Shown: positions 42,147 through 50,905, numbered from the stretch's first letter. The stretch is DNA of 64,000 bases from an uncultured Lachnospiraceae bacterium (GCA_910588875.1 CAJURT010000012.1:14495-78494); one strand, 5' to 3'. Notes: a model not told the origin generated them from the sequence alone. A program made the numbers and translations.

Positions 42147-44864
42147 CTACTGTCGAAAATAAATACCCTCTTGCCATCCACCGGCAGGCTGTACTTCCAC
42201 CTTAATTCCTTCATCAATCAGAGTATAAAAAGTCTCCTGTATCAGTTGCCCCTCATAATAATTTTTATAGGAAACCTGATTTTTTTGATTATTAGTGTAA
42301 GGTAATAATTCTGCACGGGTATACCATCCTTCCTCACTGTATCCTACAAATGTCAGAAGTACTCCTGTATCATCAGCCGAAGAAATACCAATCGTCTGAT
42401 CATCCTCAGAAATATAGTTTCCGACCCATCCTTGATTAGAAGGGGTTTCAATTCCTTCTACAGCTTTTATTAATTCCAGATTTGCTTTTTCATATTCATT
42501 CAAAACAGAATCATCAAATTCTTCTTGTGAAAGATAACCTTGATACCAAGATTTGGATGTAAAATACTGATTTAAATCTTCTGTTTCAAATTTACGACCA
42601 TGTTTTGCATATATTTCATTTCTTGCCAAGCGCAAATCCTTTTGATCTAAGCCTGCCAGATCATCAAAATTCAGATATTTATGACTGCTTTCTGGAAGAA
42701 TGAGTTCCTTTTCTGGTATATCCGTAACAGAAAATGCCGATTCCTGGTTAGAAAGAGCCTCTATTCCTTCTGCAGTTTTTATTAATTCCAGATTTGCTTT
42801 TTCATATTCATTCAAAACAGAATCATCAAATTCTTCTTGTGATAAATATCCATGATACCAAGACTGGTTACTAAAATATTCATTTAAATCTTCTGTCTGA
42901 AATAATCTGCCATGACGAGCAAATATTTCATTTCTTGCCAGTCTCAATATACTCTTGTCCAATCCGTCCAAATCCTCTTTTGATAAATATTTTGTACTGC
43001 TTTCAGGCAAAATATAGGTATAATTATCCTCATTTTTTACATTACTATTATATACAACTCCATTTTCATTCGTAAAATTATTCTTTTTCTCATTATCAGT
43101 TTTATATTGTTCTCCATATAATATTTTTGATGTGTTTGTTTTTTGATCCTCTAATGTAAAGTCTACTCTTTTTCTATTATTATAGACAACTCCTGCAATC
43201 ACTAAAATAGTAAAGAACACAATTGTAAAATATCCAATGGTTCCTCTTGATTTTAAGTATGCTTGTTGAGTGTCTATTACAGAGATTAAAACACATGGGG
43301 CAAACAATATCTCTGTAATAATGATAGAATATGAAAACGGAATCTTAAATAATCCTTTTAACAAAGCAAACAACAACAGCGCCATTACAAAACAAAATAG
43401 ACAAGAAAATATACTTTGCAACATTTTTCTCAAATTTCCACATGTTCTATTATCATTAGGTATCGCTAAACCTAATAATATAAAGAATATAATAACTAAT
43501 GGTATATCTACCCATAGGAAAAATTTCATACTAGTTAATGTTTCACCATTAAAATACAATAATATGCAAAAATTAAGAGCAAATACAATACTCACAATAT
43601 ATTTTACAAATTTAAATAATCCAGATGTTGTATCACCAGTCATGATCAATAATGTAGTAATAACAAATGCAAACGAACTACACACATATGTGTCACTAAT
43701 AAAGTTACGAACTATCCTTGATGCAATCAGTGCAATAATCAGTGCAATAATATTTCTAATTATATCTGGCATACATGATACATCAATACTTTCAGTACTA
43801 TTTTTATTAACTGTTGCCGCTTTAGTTTTTACTTTAATATGATATGATTCGACTTTTTGCATCTCATTTTTGAAATCCGGAAGCCTTTTAACAGTCTCCT
43901 CATACATGTTCTCTGCTTCATCTGATAATTCTCCCTCTTTACTTAAAATCGGAGTATCAATTATAGATTTGACTGCACCAGCAAGAGCGCGAGTAACTGC
44001 AATCAGTTTTAGTTCTTCTTCCGTAAAATCATTTGCATCTATTTTCTTCCGGTGAAACAAACCCGTTTTTTTCTTCGTAACCCCATCCATCAATCTTGCA
44101 CATTCAGAAAACATCCCATTAAGTTCGCCTAATAATCCATCGAACATATTTGATCTTCTGGTAATTGCCACACACATTGTTTCAGAAATTTTCATCTTTT
44201 CTGCTTTCGCTTCTGCTTCTGCATACATTGCTCTGGCTTTTTCCAAGTTTTCATCCGCCTTTATGCTTGATGAAATTCCTGTAAAGAGCAATGCTGGAGC
44301 TGCTATCGCCGTTAATGGTGTCATCATTGCACCAAAAGATAGTGCCGTTCCTGCCATCCCTGCTGCCATTCCAACTTCTCCAGCCATTAAAGCTGTCCCC
44401 GCTGCGGACAAAGTTCCTGTAATAACTGGTAATGACCCACTGGCTGCTAAAGCAACTACAGCACCTGTCGCTGCTCCTGCGGCTCCACTTGAAAATGTTG
44501 ACTGGTATATATTAGTCATTTCCCGTAATTCGATTACCTTCTGCTGGTCTATTACAAATTTAGATATTTCATTTATCCCATCAGATTCACGAAAATTGAT
44601 ATGTTTTATCCTTTCATATGACTTAAGAAATTGCTTAATGGAAGTTTCCATTACATTCTTTTTTGAGTATCCTAATTTTAGCAAAGAAGTTTCTGTTACT
44701 CTTTGCGCACTTTCAAGAGATGCCCTTGCATCATCATATAATTCCTGTGCATCCTCAGACAATCTTCGTGCTTTTTCATTTGTTTCCTGTGCACTAAGAT
44801 GTCCACCAACCCCTAAAATACCAGCTGCTGCCCCTAATCCTGCAAGAATAAATGGTATTGGCAT
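42147..44864 (-). CDS. Polytopic membrane protein with two YARHG domains
   Basis: 905 residues, last gene of the AT-rich cassette. The N-terminus is glycine-rich and hydrophobic (ILAGLGAAAGILGVGG), then helical. A long Gly/Ala-rich segment follows (about 128-205, GAAGAATGAVVALAASGSLP), which may span the membrane. A charged helical part (about 210-375) precedes seven or eight membrane helices (about 380-580). Two YARHG domains (about 615-700 and 720-800) carry LRLARNEIFARHG and LRLARNEIYAKHG. A beta-rich tail of about 100 residues ends the protein. YARHG domains are thought to lie outside the cell. It is 20 bp after the HNH gene, so co-transcription is likely. Function unknown; a membrane sensor or effector is my inference. 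Confidence 0.75.
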   Translation of the reverse strand: MPIPFILAGLGAAAGILGVGGHLSAQETNEKARRLSEDAQELYDDARASLESAQRVTETSLLKLGYSKKNVMETSIKQFLKSYERIKHINFRESDGINEISKFVIDQQKVIELREMTNIYQSTFSSGAAGAATGAVVALAASGSLPVITGTLSAAGTALMAGEVGMAAGMAGTALSFGAMMTPLTAIAAPALLFTGISSSIKADENLEKARAMYAEAEAKAEKMKISETMCVAITRRSNMFDGLLGELNGMFSECARLMDGVTKKKTGLFHRKKIDANDFTEEELKLIAVTRALAGAVKSIIDTPILSKEGELSDEAENMYEETVKRLPDFKNEMQKVESYHIKVKTKAATVNKNSTESIDVSCMPDIIRNIIALIIALIASRIVRNFISDTYVCSSFAFVITTLLIMTGDTTSGLFKFVKYIVSIVFALNFCILLYFNGETLTSMKFFLWVDIPLVIIFFILLGLAIPNDNRTCGNLRKMLQSIFSCLFCFVMALLLFALLKGLFKIPFSYSIIITEILFAPCVLISVIDTQQAYLKSRGTIGYFTIVFFTILVIAGVVYNNRKRVDFTLEDQKTNTSKILYGEQYKTDNEKKNNFTNENGVVYNSNVKNEDNYTYILPESSTKYLSKEDLDGLDKSILRLARNEIFARHGRLFQTEDLNEYFSNQSWYHGYLSQEEFDDSVLNEYEKANLELIKTAEGIEALSNQESAFSVTDIPEKELILPESSHKYLNFDDLAGLDQKDLRLARNEIYAKHGRKFETEDLNQYFTSKSWYQGYLSQEEFDDSVLNEYEKANLELIKAVEGIETPSNQGWVGNYISEDDQTIGISSADDTGVLLTFVGYSEEGWYTRAELLPYTNNQKNQVSYKNYYEGQLIQETFYTLIDEGIKVEVQPAGGWQEGIYFRQ
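42469..42842. repeat. Recent DNA-level duplication within the YARHG gene
   Basis: 42469-42530 and 42781-42842 are identical over 62 bp at an offset of 312 bp (104 codons), and flanks are similar. This is the end of each YARHG unit. The identity exceeds what selection on protein needs, so the domain was duplicated or gene-converted recently. Confidence 0.8.
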
Positions 44865-44884
44865 AATGTTTTTTCCTTCCTTCC

Positions 44885-46336
44885 TTATAATTCATCAATT
44901 GAATCATCATTCAGAAAATTCTTAAATTGATCTACTGTATCAAAATAAACCCTACCTCCCAATTTTCTTGTTATCTGATTTGCGCCTGCGATAACACCAT
45001 CTGCATCACCAATTTGAAATGCAAACCTAATTTCGGATAATGCTTCATCGAAACAATCTTGATAATCCCGAAAGTATTCTTCTAAATAAGCCTCCAATTC
45101 TGCTCTGTATGCCCTAGCCTCATTTGCTGCTCTTGTATACTCGGCAATAATCATCTGACGCTCCTGATGTTCCAATTCTTTCATCTTCAGGGTACTAATC
45201 AATTCATTACAATACTTACCCGTTGTCACAGAACCTATCACTGCTCCAATCGCTGCTCCTACAACTGGTATTGGTATCAGGGCTTGCCCGATAGCCATCG
45301 AATATCCAACCGTAGCATAACTGATACCCTTCTCTCCTAATTCGATAATACATTCTTGTGTTGTGATTTCACCATTTCCATATCTTTGAAGGATATCACC
45401 TGTAAGCATCACTGCCGTAATGATTTTTCCAGGGACATTTGATTCAGATAGTGCTTGTAAAAATTTTGATGACGAAGATGATAAAGTGTGAGATACCGTT
45501 GTAAGACTGCCTCCCATTGCATAACCCGTAACCGCTGCCTTTCCTGTATCAACCGCTGTATCTTTAATAGCATCCTCTGCACTCTTTTCTCCTTTAATAA
45601 CTGCTGCTATATTCATAATTCCTGACATTGTAACAGTAGTAATGCCAGCATTTCCTGCTGCGTGTTTCCCCGCCTCATGTGCTGTTTTTATCACATTCTC
45701 CACAGAGGCTGTGCTAAATTTCCTATTTAAGGCTCCTTGGGCTTTTCTTCCACTTTCAAGAGCAGCTTGTTCCCCTCCCTCAGATAACTCCACACCATGT
45801 TCTTCCAAATAGTCTTTATCTTTTACATATTCATCGTTTGTACGACTTCGCTTTGGATTATTGTACTTTCTTGAAACAACCTCTAAATTATCCTCACTAT
45901 TTGCTGCTTTTTTTATATCATCATTAGTCAACCAAGGATTTTTCTTTGTTTGATCATATATTTCTTCAAGTGGTACTACGTGATCCGCTTCAGCAAGGTG
46001 TTTTTGCCAATCACCACCATATCTTGACTTTGCTTCTTGTATTGTCAATACAAGTCTTTCACCTGTATATGGGTCTTTAACTATTACCCCACTATTAAAG
46101 GCCTCTCTCTTAATAGCTGCTTTTGCATTTCCATCATCTATAATCTTTCTTGTATATTTGTTGGGCTTTGCAAACTTTTGCGCTGCTTGTTCTGTCGATA
46201 TTTTTGCTGCTTCTGTTGCTGATAAACCTGTAGCAGATATTATAAAATCTCTTTTTTCCTCATCATTATGTTCATTATCATCCTCAGATACTATAAGTGT
46301 AGAGTGGGTTGTCCTTTTCTTAAAAAAGTTAAACAT
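44885..46336 (-). CDS. HNH nuclease-like protein with glycine-rich membrane segment
   Basis: 483 residues. The N-terminal 80 are charged and helical. Residues about 82-175 form an HNH/beta-beta-alpha-metal nuclease-like domain: PYTGERLVL, EADHVVPLEEIY (Asp118, His119), NLEVVSRKYNNPKRS (Asn150, Asn159). The middle (about 200-380) is Gly/Ala-rich and hydrophobic (IPIPVVGAAIGAVIGSVTTG), like a glycine-zipper membrane segment. The C-terminus (about 385-483) is helical with ARAYRAELEAYLEEYF. A nuclease joined to a membrane-inserting region is typical of toxin or defence effectors. No immunity gene is evident. It lies 34 bp after the TerB-like gene. Activity is inferred from motifs only. Confidence 0.7.
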   Translation of the reverse strand: MFNFFKKRTTHSTLIVSEDDNEHNDEEKRDFIISATGLSATEAAKISTEQAAQKFAKPNKYTRKIIDDGNAKAAIKREAFNSGVIVKDPYTGERLVLTIQEAKSRYGGDWQKHLAEADHVVPLEEIYDQTKKNPWLTNDDIKKAANSEDNLEVVSRKYNNPKRSRTNDEYVKDKDYLEEHGVELSEGGEQAALESGRKAQGALNRKFSTASVENVIKTAHEAGKHAAGNAGITTVTMSGIMNIAAVIKGEKSAEDAIKDTAVDTGKAAVTGYAMGGSLTTVSHTLSSSSSKFLQALSESNVPGKIITAVMLTGDILQRYGNGEITTQECIIELGEKGISYATVGYSMAIGQALIPIPVVGAAIGAVIGSVTTGKYCNELISTLKMKELEHQERQMIIAEYTRAANEARAYRAELEAYLEEYFRDYQDCFDEALSEIRFAFQIGDADGVIAGANQITRKLGGRVYFDTVDQFKNFLNDDSIDEL

Positions 46337-46370
46337 ACTTTATCATTCCTTTCTGCAAAAAGCAATTGCT

Positions 46371-46775
46371 TTACCCAATAAGTATTTTATTTATCTTATT
46401 TTGAAATTCTATATATTCATTAAGAATCGTCTCACACTGCTGCCCAAAACTCTTTTCAATGTCGAACTTTTCTATTATAGAACACACAAAACGCCTTTCA
46501 TCTTCATCATAATTACAATCAGACATAGCCAAACCTATTACTTCAAATATAATAATTTTCTTTTCTCTTTCGCCACAAACCATTTGCATTTCTTTAATTA
46601 TTTCTACAATTGGCCTGTTTACAATTTCCATATTAAAATCCATTTGCATTTCATAGCAATAACTATCTATCATCCTTTTTTCTTCAATACTATAATCCCC
46701 ATCAATTGAAGTCAGATAGTATGCAAGTCCCAAAAATAATTGTTTTTGCCTTTCATTCAACATCGCTAAATACAT
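46371..46775 (-). CDS. TerB-like protein
   Basis: 134 residues, all helical. Two acidic loops in tandem typify the TerB fold: YYLTSIDGDYSIEEKRMID (about 19-37) and GLAMSDCNYDEDERRFV (about 84-100), each with Asp and Glu positioned for metal binding. TerB-fold proteins occur in tellurite-resistance and phage-inhibition stress systems at the membrane. It is 5 bp after the Cys-cluster gene and 34 bp before the HNH gene, so it is part of one transcript. It has no other Ter genes around it. Confidence 0.75.
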   Translation of the reverse strand: MYLAMLNERQKQLFLGLAYYLTSIDGDYSIEEKRMIDSYCYEMQMDFNMEIVNRPIVEIIKEMQMVCGEREKKIIIFEVIGLAMSDCNYDEDERRFVCSIIEKFDIEKSFGQQCETILNEYIEFQNKINKILIG

Positions 46776-46780
46776 AATTA

Positions 46781-47044
46781 CTACCTCCCTTGTGTATTTT
46801 CTTTCAATTTACTGCATGATTTGTAATTCAAGTTATAATATTCTTCTTTGGTAATCTTATCTTTAAAACAAATTTCATACATCTCATCTACTTTACAAAA
46901 TAATGGTCTGTTTTCATAAATCAAACACAAATTAGAATTTTCATCAAAATACTGGCATATCCCATCTCCTCTGTCAAGTATCTTATACACATCCGACTGT
47001 CCTACACTCATACAGCACAAGCCACATTTATCACAAACAAACAC
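46781..47044 (-). CDS. YkgJ-like cysteine-cluster (zinc/iron-chelating) protein
   Basis: 87 residues. The N-terminus has CDKCGLCC (Cys 4, 7, 10, 11), then DGICQYF, a further Cys in NLCLIYENRPLFC, and a late Cys, the pattern of the YkgJ/UPF0153 zinc- or iron-chelating family (Y-x-x-RP-x-x-C). Members are short and of unknown function. It is the first gene of the four-gene cassette. Upstream lie a -35-like TTGACA and a palindrome (47068-47097). Confidence 0.8.
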   Translation of the reverse strand: MFVCDKCGLCCMSVGQSDVYKILDRGDGICQYFDENSNLCLIYENRPLFCKVDEMYEICFKDKITKEEYYNLNYKSCSKLKENTQGR

Positions 47045-47067
47045 ATTTTTCTCCTGATATCATATAT

Positions 47068-47097
47068 TTTTAAGCAAGCTTCTTAAAATCCTGTCAA
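47068..47097 (-). promoter_or_regulatory. Candidate promoter and palindromic operator of the four-gene cassette
   Basis: On the minus strand TTGACA (47097-47092) is followed by a perfect palindrome TTTTAAG-N7-CTTAAAA (47088-47068), which fills the spacer and the likely -10. The -10 itself is poor. A repressor bound there would shut the cassette off. Confidence 0.5.
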
Positions 47098-47137
47098 TAA
47101 AATTCTTGAAATCTAAAGCTACATTTTATCTGTTTAA

Positions 47138-47470
47138 TTCCCGGCGGCTGATCACCCGCACCTTATCCCTCTGGCTGCACAGCAACATGTCAATACCATC
47201 TCCGAATATCCCTGCAGCTTCCCCCGTACCTGATAGGAACTGATCTATCCGGTAGACCGCAGGGTAAGGGTATTCCCAGCCTTTCTCCTGCTCAATTTTC
47301 ATACTCCATCTCCATATACCTCTGGCTTTTCACCACCTTCCCGATCTCCCATAGTTTCCAGGACAATCCCCTTATAATGGCGAGGTTCAATTTAATGTGC
47401 TCATTGCCGATCAGTCCCGCCACCTTCTCCCATACTGCAGGCTTCATCAAGAAAAAGGAACTTGTAGAAC
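47138..47470 (-). pseudogene. Degenerate partial copy of the WYL regulator gene
   Basis: The sequence is plainly related at DNA level to the C-terminal coding part of the intact WYL regulator at 48874-49881. For example TGATCACCCGCACCTTATCC occurs in both (from about 47152 and 48944), and the GGTAGACCGCAGGGTA and CACCTTCCCGATCTCCCATAG-like blocks recur in the same order. Internal segments are deleted and stops appear. It is a decayed duplicate. Confidence 0.75.
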
Positions 47471-47776
47471 CTGATAGAGTCTAATAAGCTTCTACCAAAC
47501 CTTGATTTCACTCCTTCCTTGCAATTCCCGACTATTTCCTAATCTGTATAACTGGAACTAAAATTTTTACACTCCTTACAAGCCGCCATTGGTAAGTATC
47601 GGATATGCTCTTTCCTCGGTTCATCCAGATTCCTTATGTGTCCAAGTTGGACACATCTATCTTAAAACTATCCGGCACCGCCTTTACCCTCTCCTCCAAT
47701 ATGCCTCCCATCCATAATTTCATCTATAACTTTACTGTATTAAACTCGGTACTTTCACTATGGTACTCAAGCAAAT
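47471..47776. other. Non-coding stretch with a perfect 19-bp palindrome
   Basis: No gene supported. It contains TGTGTCCAA-G-TTGGACACA at 47637-47655 (nine-base arms, one-base centre), a good shape for a dimeric repressor site. No obvious promoter borders it. Confidence 0.55.
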
Positions 47777-48448
47777 TCATGTCCGTTTTTCGTTTTCAGA
47801 GGCCGTCATTTCACAATAATCAGATTCTGCCTTTACTACAATTCCGTCACCGGACACCTCTTTAGACCGGTTTACCTGAATCCGAATATCATACAGACAG
47901 GAAAAATCCACATTCTCAAATACAATTCCTAAGTCATCAAAAGAGATATCTTCCTTACTTCTAACCTCAACCAAAGCTCCACATACCCCTATGTATTTAC
48001 AATCGCTCACTTTTACCGGGACAGTAAAACGGTTATCGCAAAGGTAAATCTCCCTCACTCCTTCGTCCAGTAAATCTGAAAGTTCTTCCTGGTTAAAAGC
48101 AGCCTGTCCAGCCTTTTTAAGCACTTCCTCTTCATCCGTATATTGTTTTAAAAGTTCCCGCTTCCTGTTCCTTTCCTCCACACTCTCTAAATCAAGAATT
48201 TCCTCCTCTAAACATCCCACAGAAAAAATATGGCTTAGCTTCCTTTTTAGTTCCTGGAACTGTAGGCTTAATTCCCGTACCTGTTTTGCTTCCTCCTCAT
48301 AATACCGATCTTCCAACCATACAGCCAGTTTGCCACTGCTAAAATATTCATATATTTTTTCCAGGTCAAAATGATTTTGGAGTTCTTCCATTGTCCGTGC
48401 CTGCTGTCCTTCTTTTAAATACAAAGGGAATTTAATCTTTTTTGCCAT
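47777..48448 (-). CDS. Conserved hypothetical protein
   Basis: About 223 residues from the ATG starting MAKKIKFPLYLKEGQQARTM; a second ATG lies 5 codons upstream. The first 60 residues contain LEKIYEYFSSGKLAVWLEDR, a stretch I recall at the start of several clostridial proteins of unknown role. A charged helical part (about 65-125) follows, including FNQEELSDLLDEG, then a beta-rich C-terminal half. No membrane segment. It lies inside the decayed island, with relics on both sides. I do not recognise a function. Confidence 0.65.
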   Translation of the reverse strand: MAKKIKFPLYLKEGQQARTMEELQNHFDLEKIYEYFSSGKLAVWLEDRYYEEEAKQVRELSLQFQELKRKLSHIFSVGCLEEEILDLESVEERNRKRELLKQYTDEEEVLKKAGQAAFNQEELSDLLDEGVREIYLCDNRFTVPVKVSDCKYIGVCGALVEVRSKEDISFDDLGIVFENVDFSCLYDIRIQVNRSKEVSGDGIVVKAESDYCEMTASENEKRT

Positions 48449-48873
48449 TCGTATCTCCTCCAAACTACATTTTTATCCTGTGTCTGGGCAACACCTGTCC
48501 CTTAAGTGCCAGAATCTTAATGTTTTATTTCTTTTACAATCCAAGTTGTCATACAACTTGCCGCATTACTTATGCTACTTCCCACTGCCTTTTCTACAAA
48601 TTTCACTGTTTCCCAGCTGTTTTTATGGCACTACTGCCACACTCCTAATCTTTTCCCGTCACACACTACTTTCCCAATGGATGAACCTGCCATATAATCA
48701 GCTATGTCGCCGACTGAATCCCCACCAAGTCAGCATTTTCCCCGATATGCACCATCAAGTCCCTAACTCGGAATCGATTATACCCAACTTTCCACAGTTC
48801 CGACACTCTGGGCTTTTATCTGCAGCCCTTTCACCTGCGCATTAATCAGGCTGCTGAAAAGCACCCCTTCTTC
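48449..48873. other. Gap with possible coding relics, no intact gene
   Basis: No complete gene. On the minus strand, short protein-like pieces in different frames (FSSLINAQVKGLQIKAQSVG near 48860-48800, VGDIADYMAGSSIGKVVCDG near 48715-48660) end in stops or frameshifts, so it is probably decayed coding DNA. Confidence 0.4.
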
Positions 48874-49881
48874 TCATGATTCATGTCCTTTTCCTCCTTC
48901 ATCCGTATCTCTTCCGGCCATCATCCGCCCCAGTGCCCTGCGGGTGATCACCCGCACCTTATCCCCCTGGCTGCGCAGCCACATGTCTATCCCGTCCCCA
49001 AACACTTCTGCACGGATAGTATGGCAGTCCCCCTCCCGCTTTAGCACTACGGCCGTGGGGAGCCTGTCTAAGGCTGCCTCCGGAGAATGCCCGGTATACT
49101 CAAACACAATCTGTTGCAGCTTCCCCCCGTACATGAACTGCACCCGCTTCCGAAACTCCCCCTCCTCAAACCGGTTCCGGTAGGGTACCGCAAAGTGGCT
49201 TTCCCGTATCCGGTAGGAGCGGATGCGGTCTATCCGGTAGACCGCAGGGTACGGGTACTCCCGACCTTCCTCCGCCTCCTGCTCAATGTAGGCAATCAGG
49301 TAAAAATAATACTCGGAAAACATAATCCCCACCGGCCTTACTACCCGCATGACCGGCTCTGCTGTTCCCGGCTTTTCATACTCCATCTCCATATGCTTCC
49401 GGCTTTTCACCGCCTTCCCGATCTCCCATAGTTTGGGGACAATCTCCTTATGGTGGTGGGGCTCAATATAATGGTACTGCTCATTGCCGATCAGTTCCAC
49501 CACCTGCTTCCTGTCGGAAGGGGGCATGCAGTTATCCAGCAGTTTCCCAATCATGGGCTCTAACTCCTTTTTGGTGAGGGCACGGCTTTCTAAGAGGATT
49601 TTGCATACCGCTAACATCTCCCCTCCGGACATCTTCCGGCTCCCGCAGTCTAAGACATACCCCTTCCTTTTCCGGTCATACAGGATGGCAGGGCTTATCC
49701 CGGTTCCCGATGGCTGGTTTGCAAAATACGCCCGCAGATCATCGATATCCCTCTGCACGGAACGGGCATTGACCTGGAAAAGGGCGGCGATCTCCTGCTT
49801 CTTCACCAGTTCCCCGTCATGCAGGCGCTGGTAAAGAGTAAGCATTCGTTCTGTTTTGCTCTCTGTGAAATGTGCTGCCAT
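48874..49881 (-). CDS. WYL-domain transcriptional regulator
   Basis: 335 residues. An N-terminal winged helix (about 8-70, MLTLYQRLHDGELVKKQEIA then VQRDIDDLRAYF) precedes a WYL domain (about 150-230, with FSEYYFYLIAYIE and YRIDRIRSYRI) and a C-terminal WCX-like region. WYL proteins sense ligands, often nucleic acids or nucleotides, and frequently regulate phage-defence genes. A broken copy of the same gene lies 1.4 kb away, across the hypothetical gene. It is close to the four-gene cassette and could be its regulator, but nothing proves that. Confidence 0.88.
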   Translation of the reverse strand: MAAHFTESKTERMLTLYQRLHDGELVKKQEIAALFQVNARSVQRDIDDLRAYFANQPSGTGISPAILYDRKRKGYVLDCGSRKMSGGEMLAVCKILLESRALTKKELEPMIGKLLDNCMPPSDRKQVVELIGNEQYHYIEPHHHKEIVPKLWEIGKAVKSRKHMEMEYEKPGTAEPVMRVVRPVGIMFSEYYFYLIAYIEQEAEEGREYPYPAVYRIDRIRSYRIRESHFAVPYRNRFEEGEFRKRVQFMYGGKLQQIVFEYTGHSPEAALDRLPTAVVLKREGDCHTIRAEVFGDGIDMWLRSQGDKVRVITRRALGRMMAGRDTDEGGKGHES

Positions 49882-50078
49882 GGCAGCCCCTCCTTTCTCT
49901 CCCTATGCCTTTAGTATACCTCACGCCTATAGACAAGTCCTGTCACTGTGAAAAAAAAATTATTTTCTTCCTAAATTTTACAATAGATGTTAATAGCAGT
50001 CAACACATAATAAAATAGACATTATAAACATGCATTTTTCTCCCGCTTTATCCTATGATTATAGCCAGAGGTGAATAT

Positions 50079-50387
50079 ATGGACACAACATTTATCAGGG
50101 AACGCATAACAGAACTGCGGCTAAAAAAAGGGGTCTCCGAGCACCGCATGAGCATGGATTTGGGGCATGCCCGCAGCTATATCCATGGCATCGTATCCGG
50201 AAGGGCTCTCCCCTCCATGGGGGAGTTTCTGGCCATATGCGACTATCTTGAGATCGCTCCGGAGCATTTCTTCCAGGAAGGGGCTCCCGATGGCACCCTG
50301 CTTACCAGGCTCGCCAAATATGCCAGACTGCTGTCAGATAAAGACTTGGCCTATTTAGCAGACTTAGCGGAACGCCTGTCCCAGTAA
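50079..50387 (+). CDS. XRE-family helix-turn-helix protein
   Basis: 102 residues from the ATG preceded by AGAGGTG; an earlier in-frame ATG exists 8 codons upstream. HTH at about 6-62: RITELRLKKGVSEHRMSMDL, then SYIHGIVSGRALPSMGEFLA. A short helical tail follows (LLTRLAKYARLLSDKDLAYL). Such small Cro/C1-type regulators are typical of mobile elements. It is divergent from the WYL gene with about 200 bp of AT-rich sequence between. Confidence 0.85.
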   Translation: MDTTFIRERITELRLKKGVSEHRMSMDLGHARSYIHGIVSGRALPSMGEFLAICDYLEIAPEHFFQEGAPDGTLLTRLAKYARLLSDKDLAYLADLAERLSQ

Positions 50388-50432
50388 AAAACAACAGCCT
50401 GTATGGATGTCAGAGTATAGGGGAGTACCCTG

Positions 50433-50615
50433 GTGGCCTGCCTTTCCCTGGCCGGTACCCTATCTGCCATCCACCAGCAGGCAATCCTACAACTTGGGCT
50501 GCTATCTCAGGAACGGATACGGGCAGTTCTGGCCTTCATCAAATATTTAGAGGAATCGGGGGACAAAGAGGGCGGGGGCAAAAGCCCCCGCCAACCCTGT
50601 CTTTCTTCCCCGTAA
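50433..50615 (+). CDS. Possible small protein after the XRE gene
   Basis: 60 residues from a GTG seven bases after AGGGGAG. The middle (AILQLGLLSQERIRAVLAFI) is a plausible amphipathic helix. The last codons run through a GC-rich hairpin (GCGGGGGC, AAAA, GCCCCCGC at 50572-50591). It follows the HTH gene by 45 bp. It could be a real small gene or a chance frame over relic DNA, since the minus strand here encodes a relaxase fragment. Confidence 0.3.
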   Translation: MACLSLAGTLSAIHQQAILQLGLLSQERIRAVLAFIKYLEESGDKEGGGKSPRQPCLSSP

Positions 50616-50905
50616 TTCCCGCTATCTTCATGTACTGCAAACAGTATCTGGTAACGGTCTGCGTAATAGCTGGCAATATCATAAGCCAGCCTCCATGCCT
50701 TCCATGGCGAAACCCATTCTTCATACAAAAAGACAGCAGGAATGCCGGATTTGCCTTCCCCCTGTCTTATGCCATGCCTGTTTTACAATCTCCATCTGTT
50801 CAATAATTCCATCCGCCCCCTAAGCAAAAGGTTATATCCCCCAATCGGCCCATGTTCTGTCTTTTCCGGTTGCATTACATAATAGCGCCGTAAACCTTAG
50901 ATCAT
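50608..50905 (-). pseudogene. Broken relaxase/mobilisation nuclease (MobA-like)
   Basis: Three pieces of a relaxase N-terminal region occur in order but in different frames: VMQPEKTEHGPIGGYNLLL, then GADGIIEQMEIVKQAWHKTG with GRQI, then WVSPWKAWRLAYDIASYYAD with RYQILFAVHEDSGN. In intact members the HEDSGN stretch leads into the metal-binding HIH motif, which is lost here. At least two frameshifts and truncation make it non-functional. It shows that an integrated mobilisable element decayed here. Confidence 0.7.
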
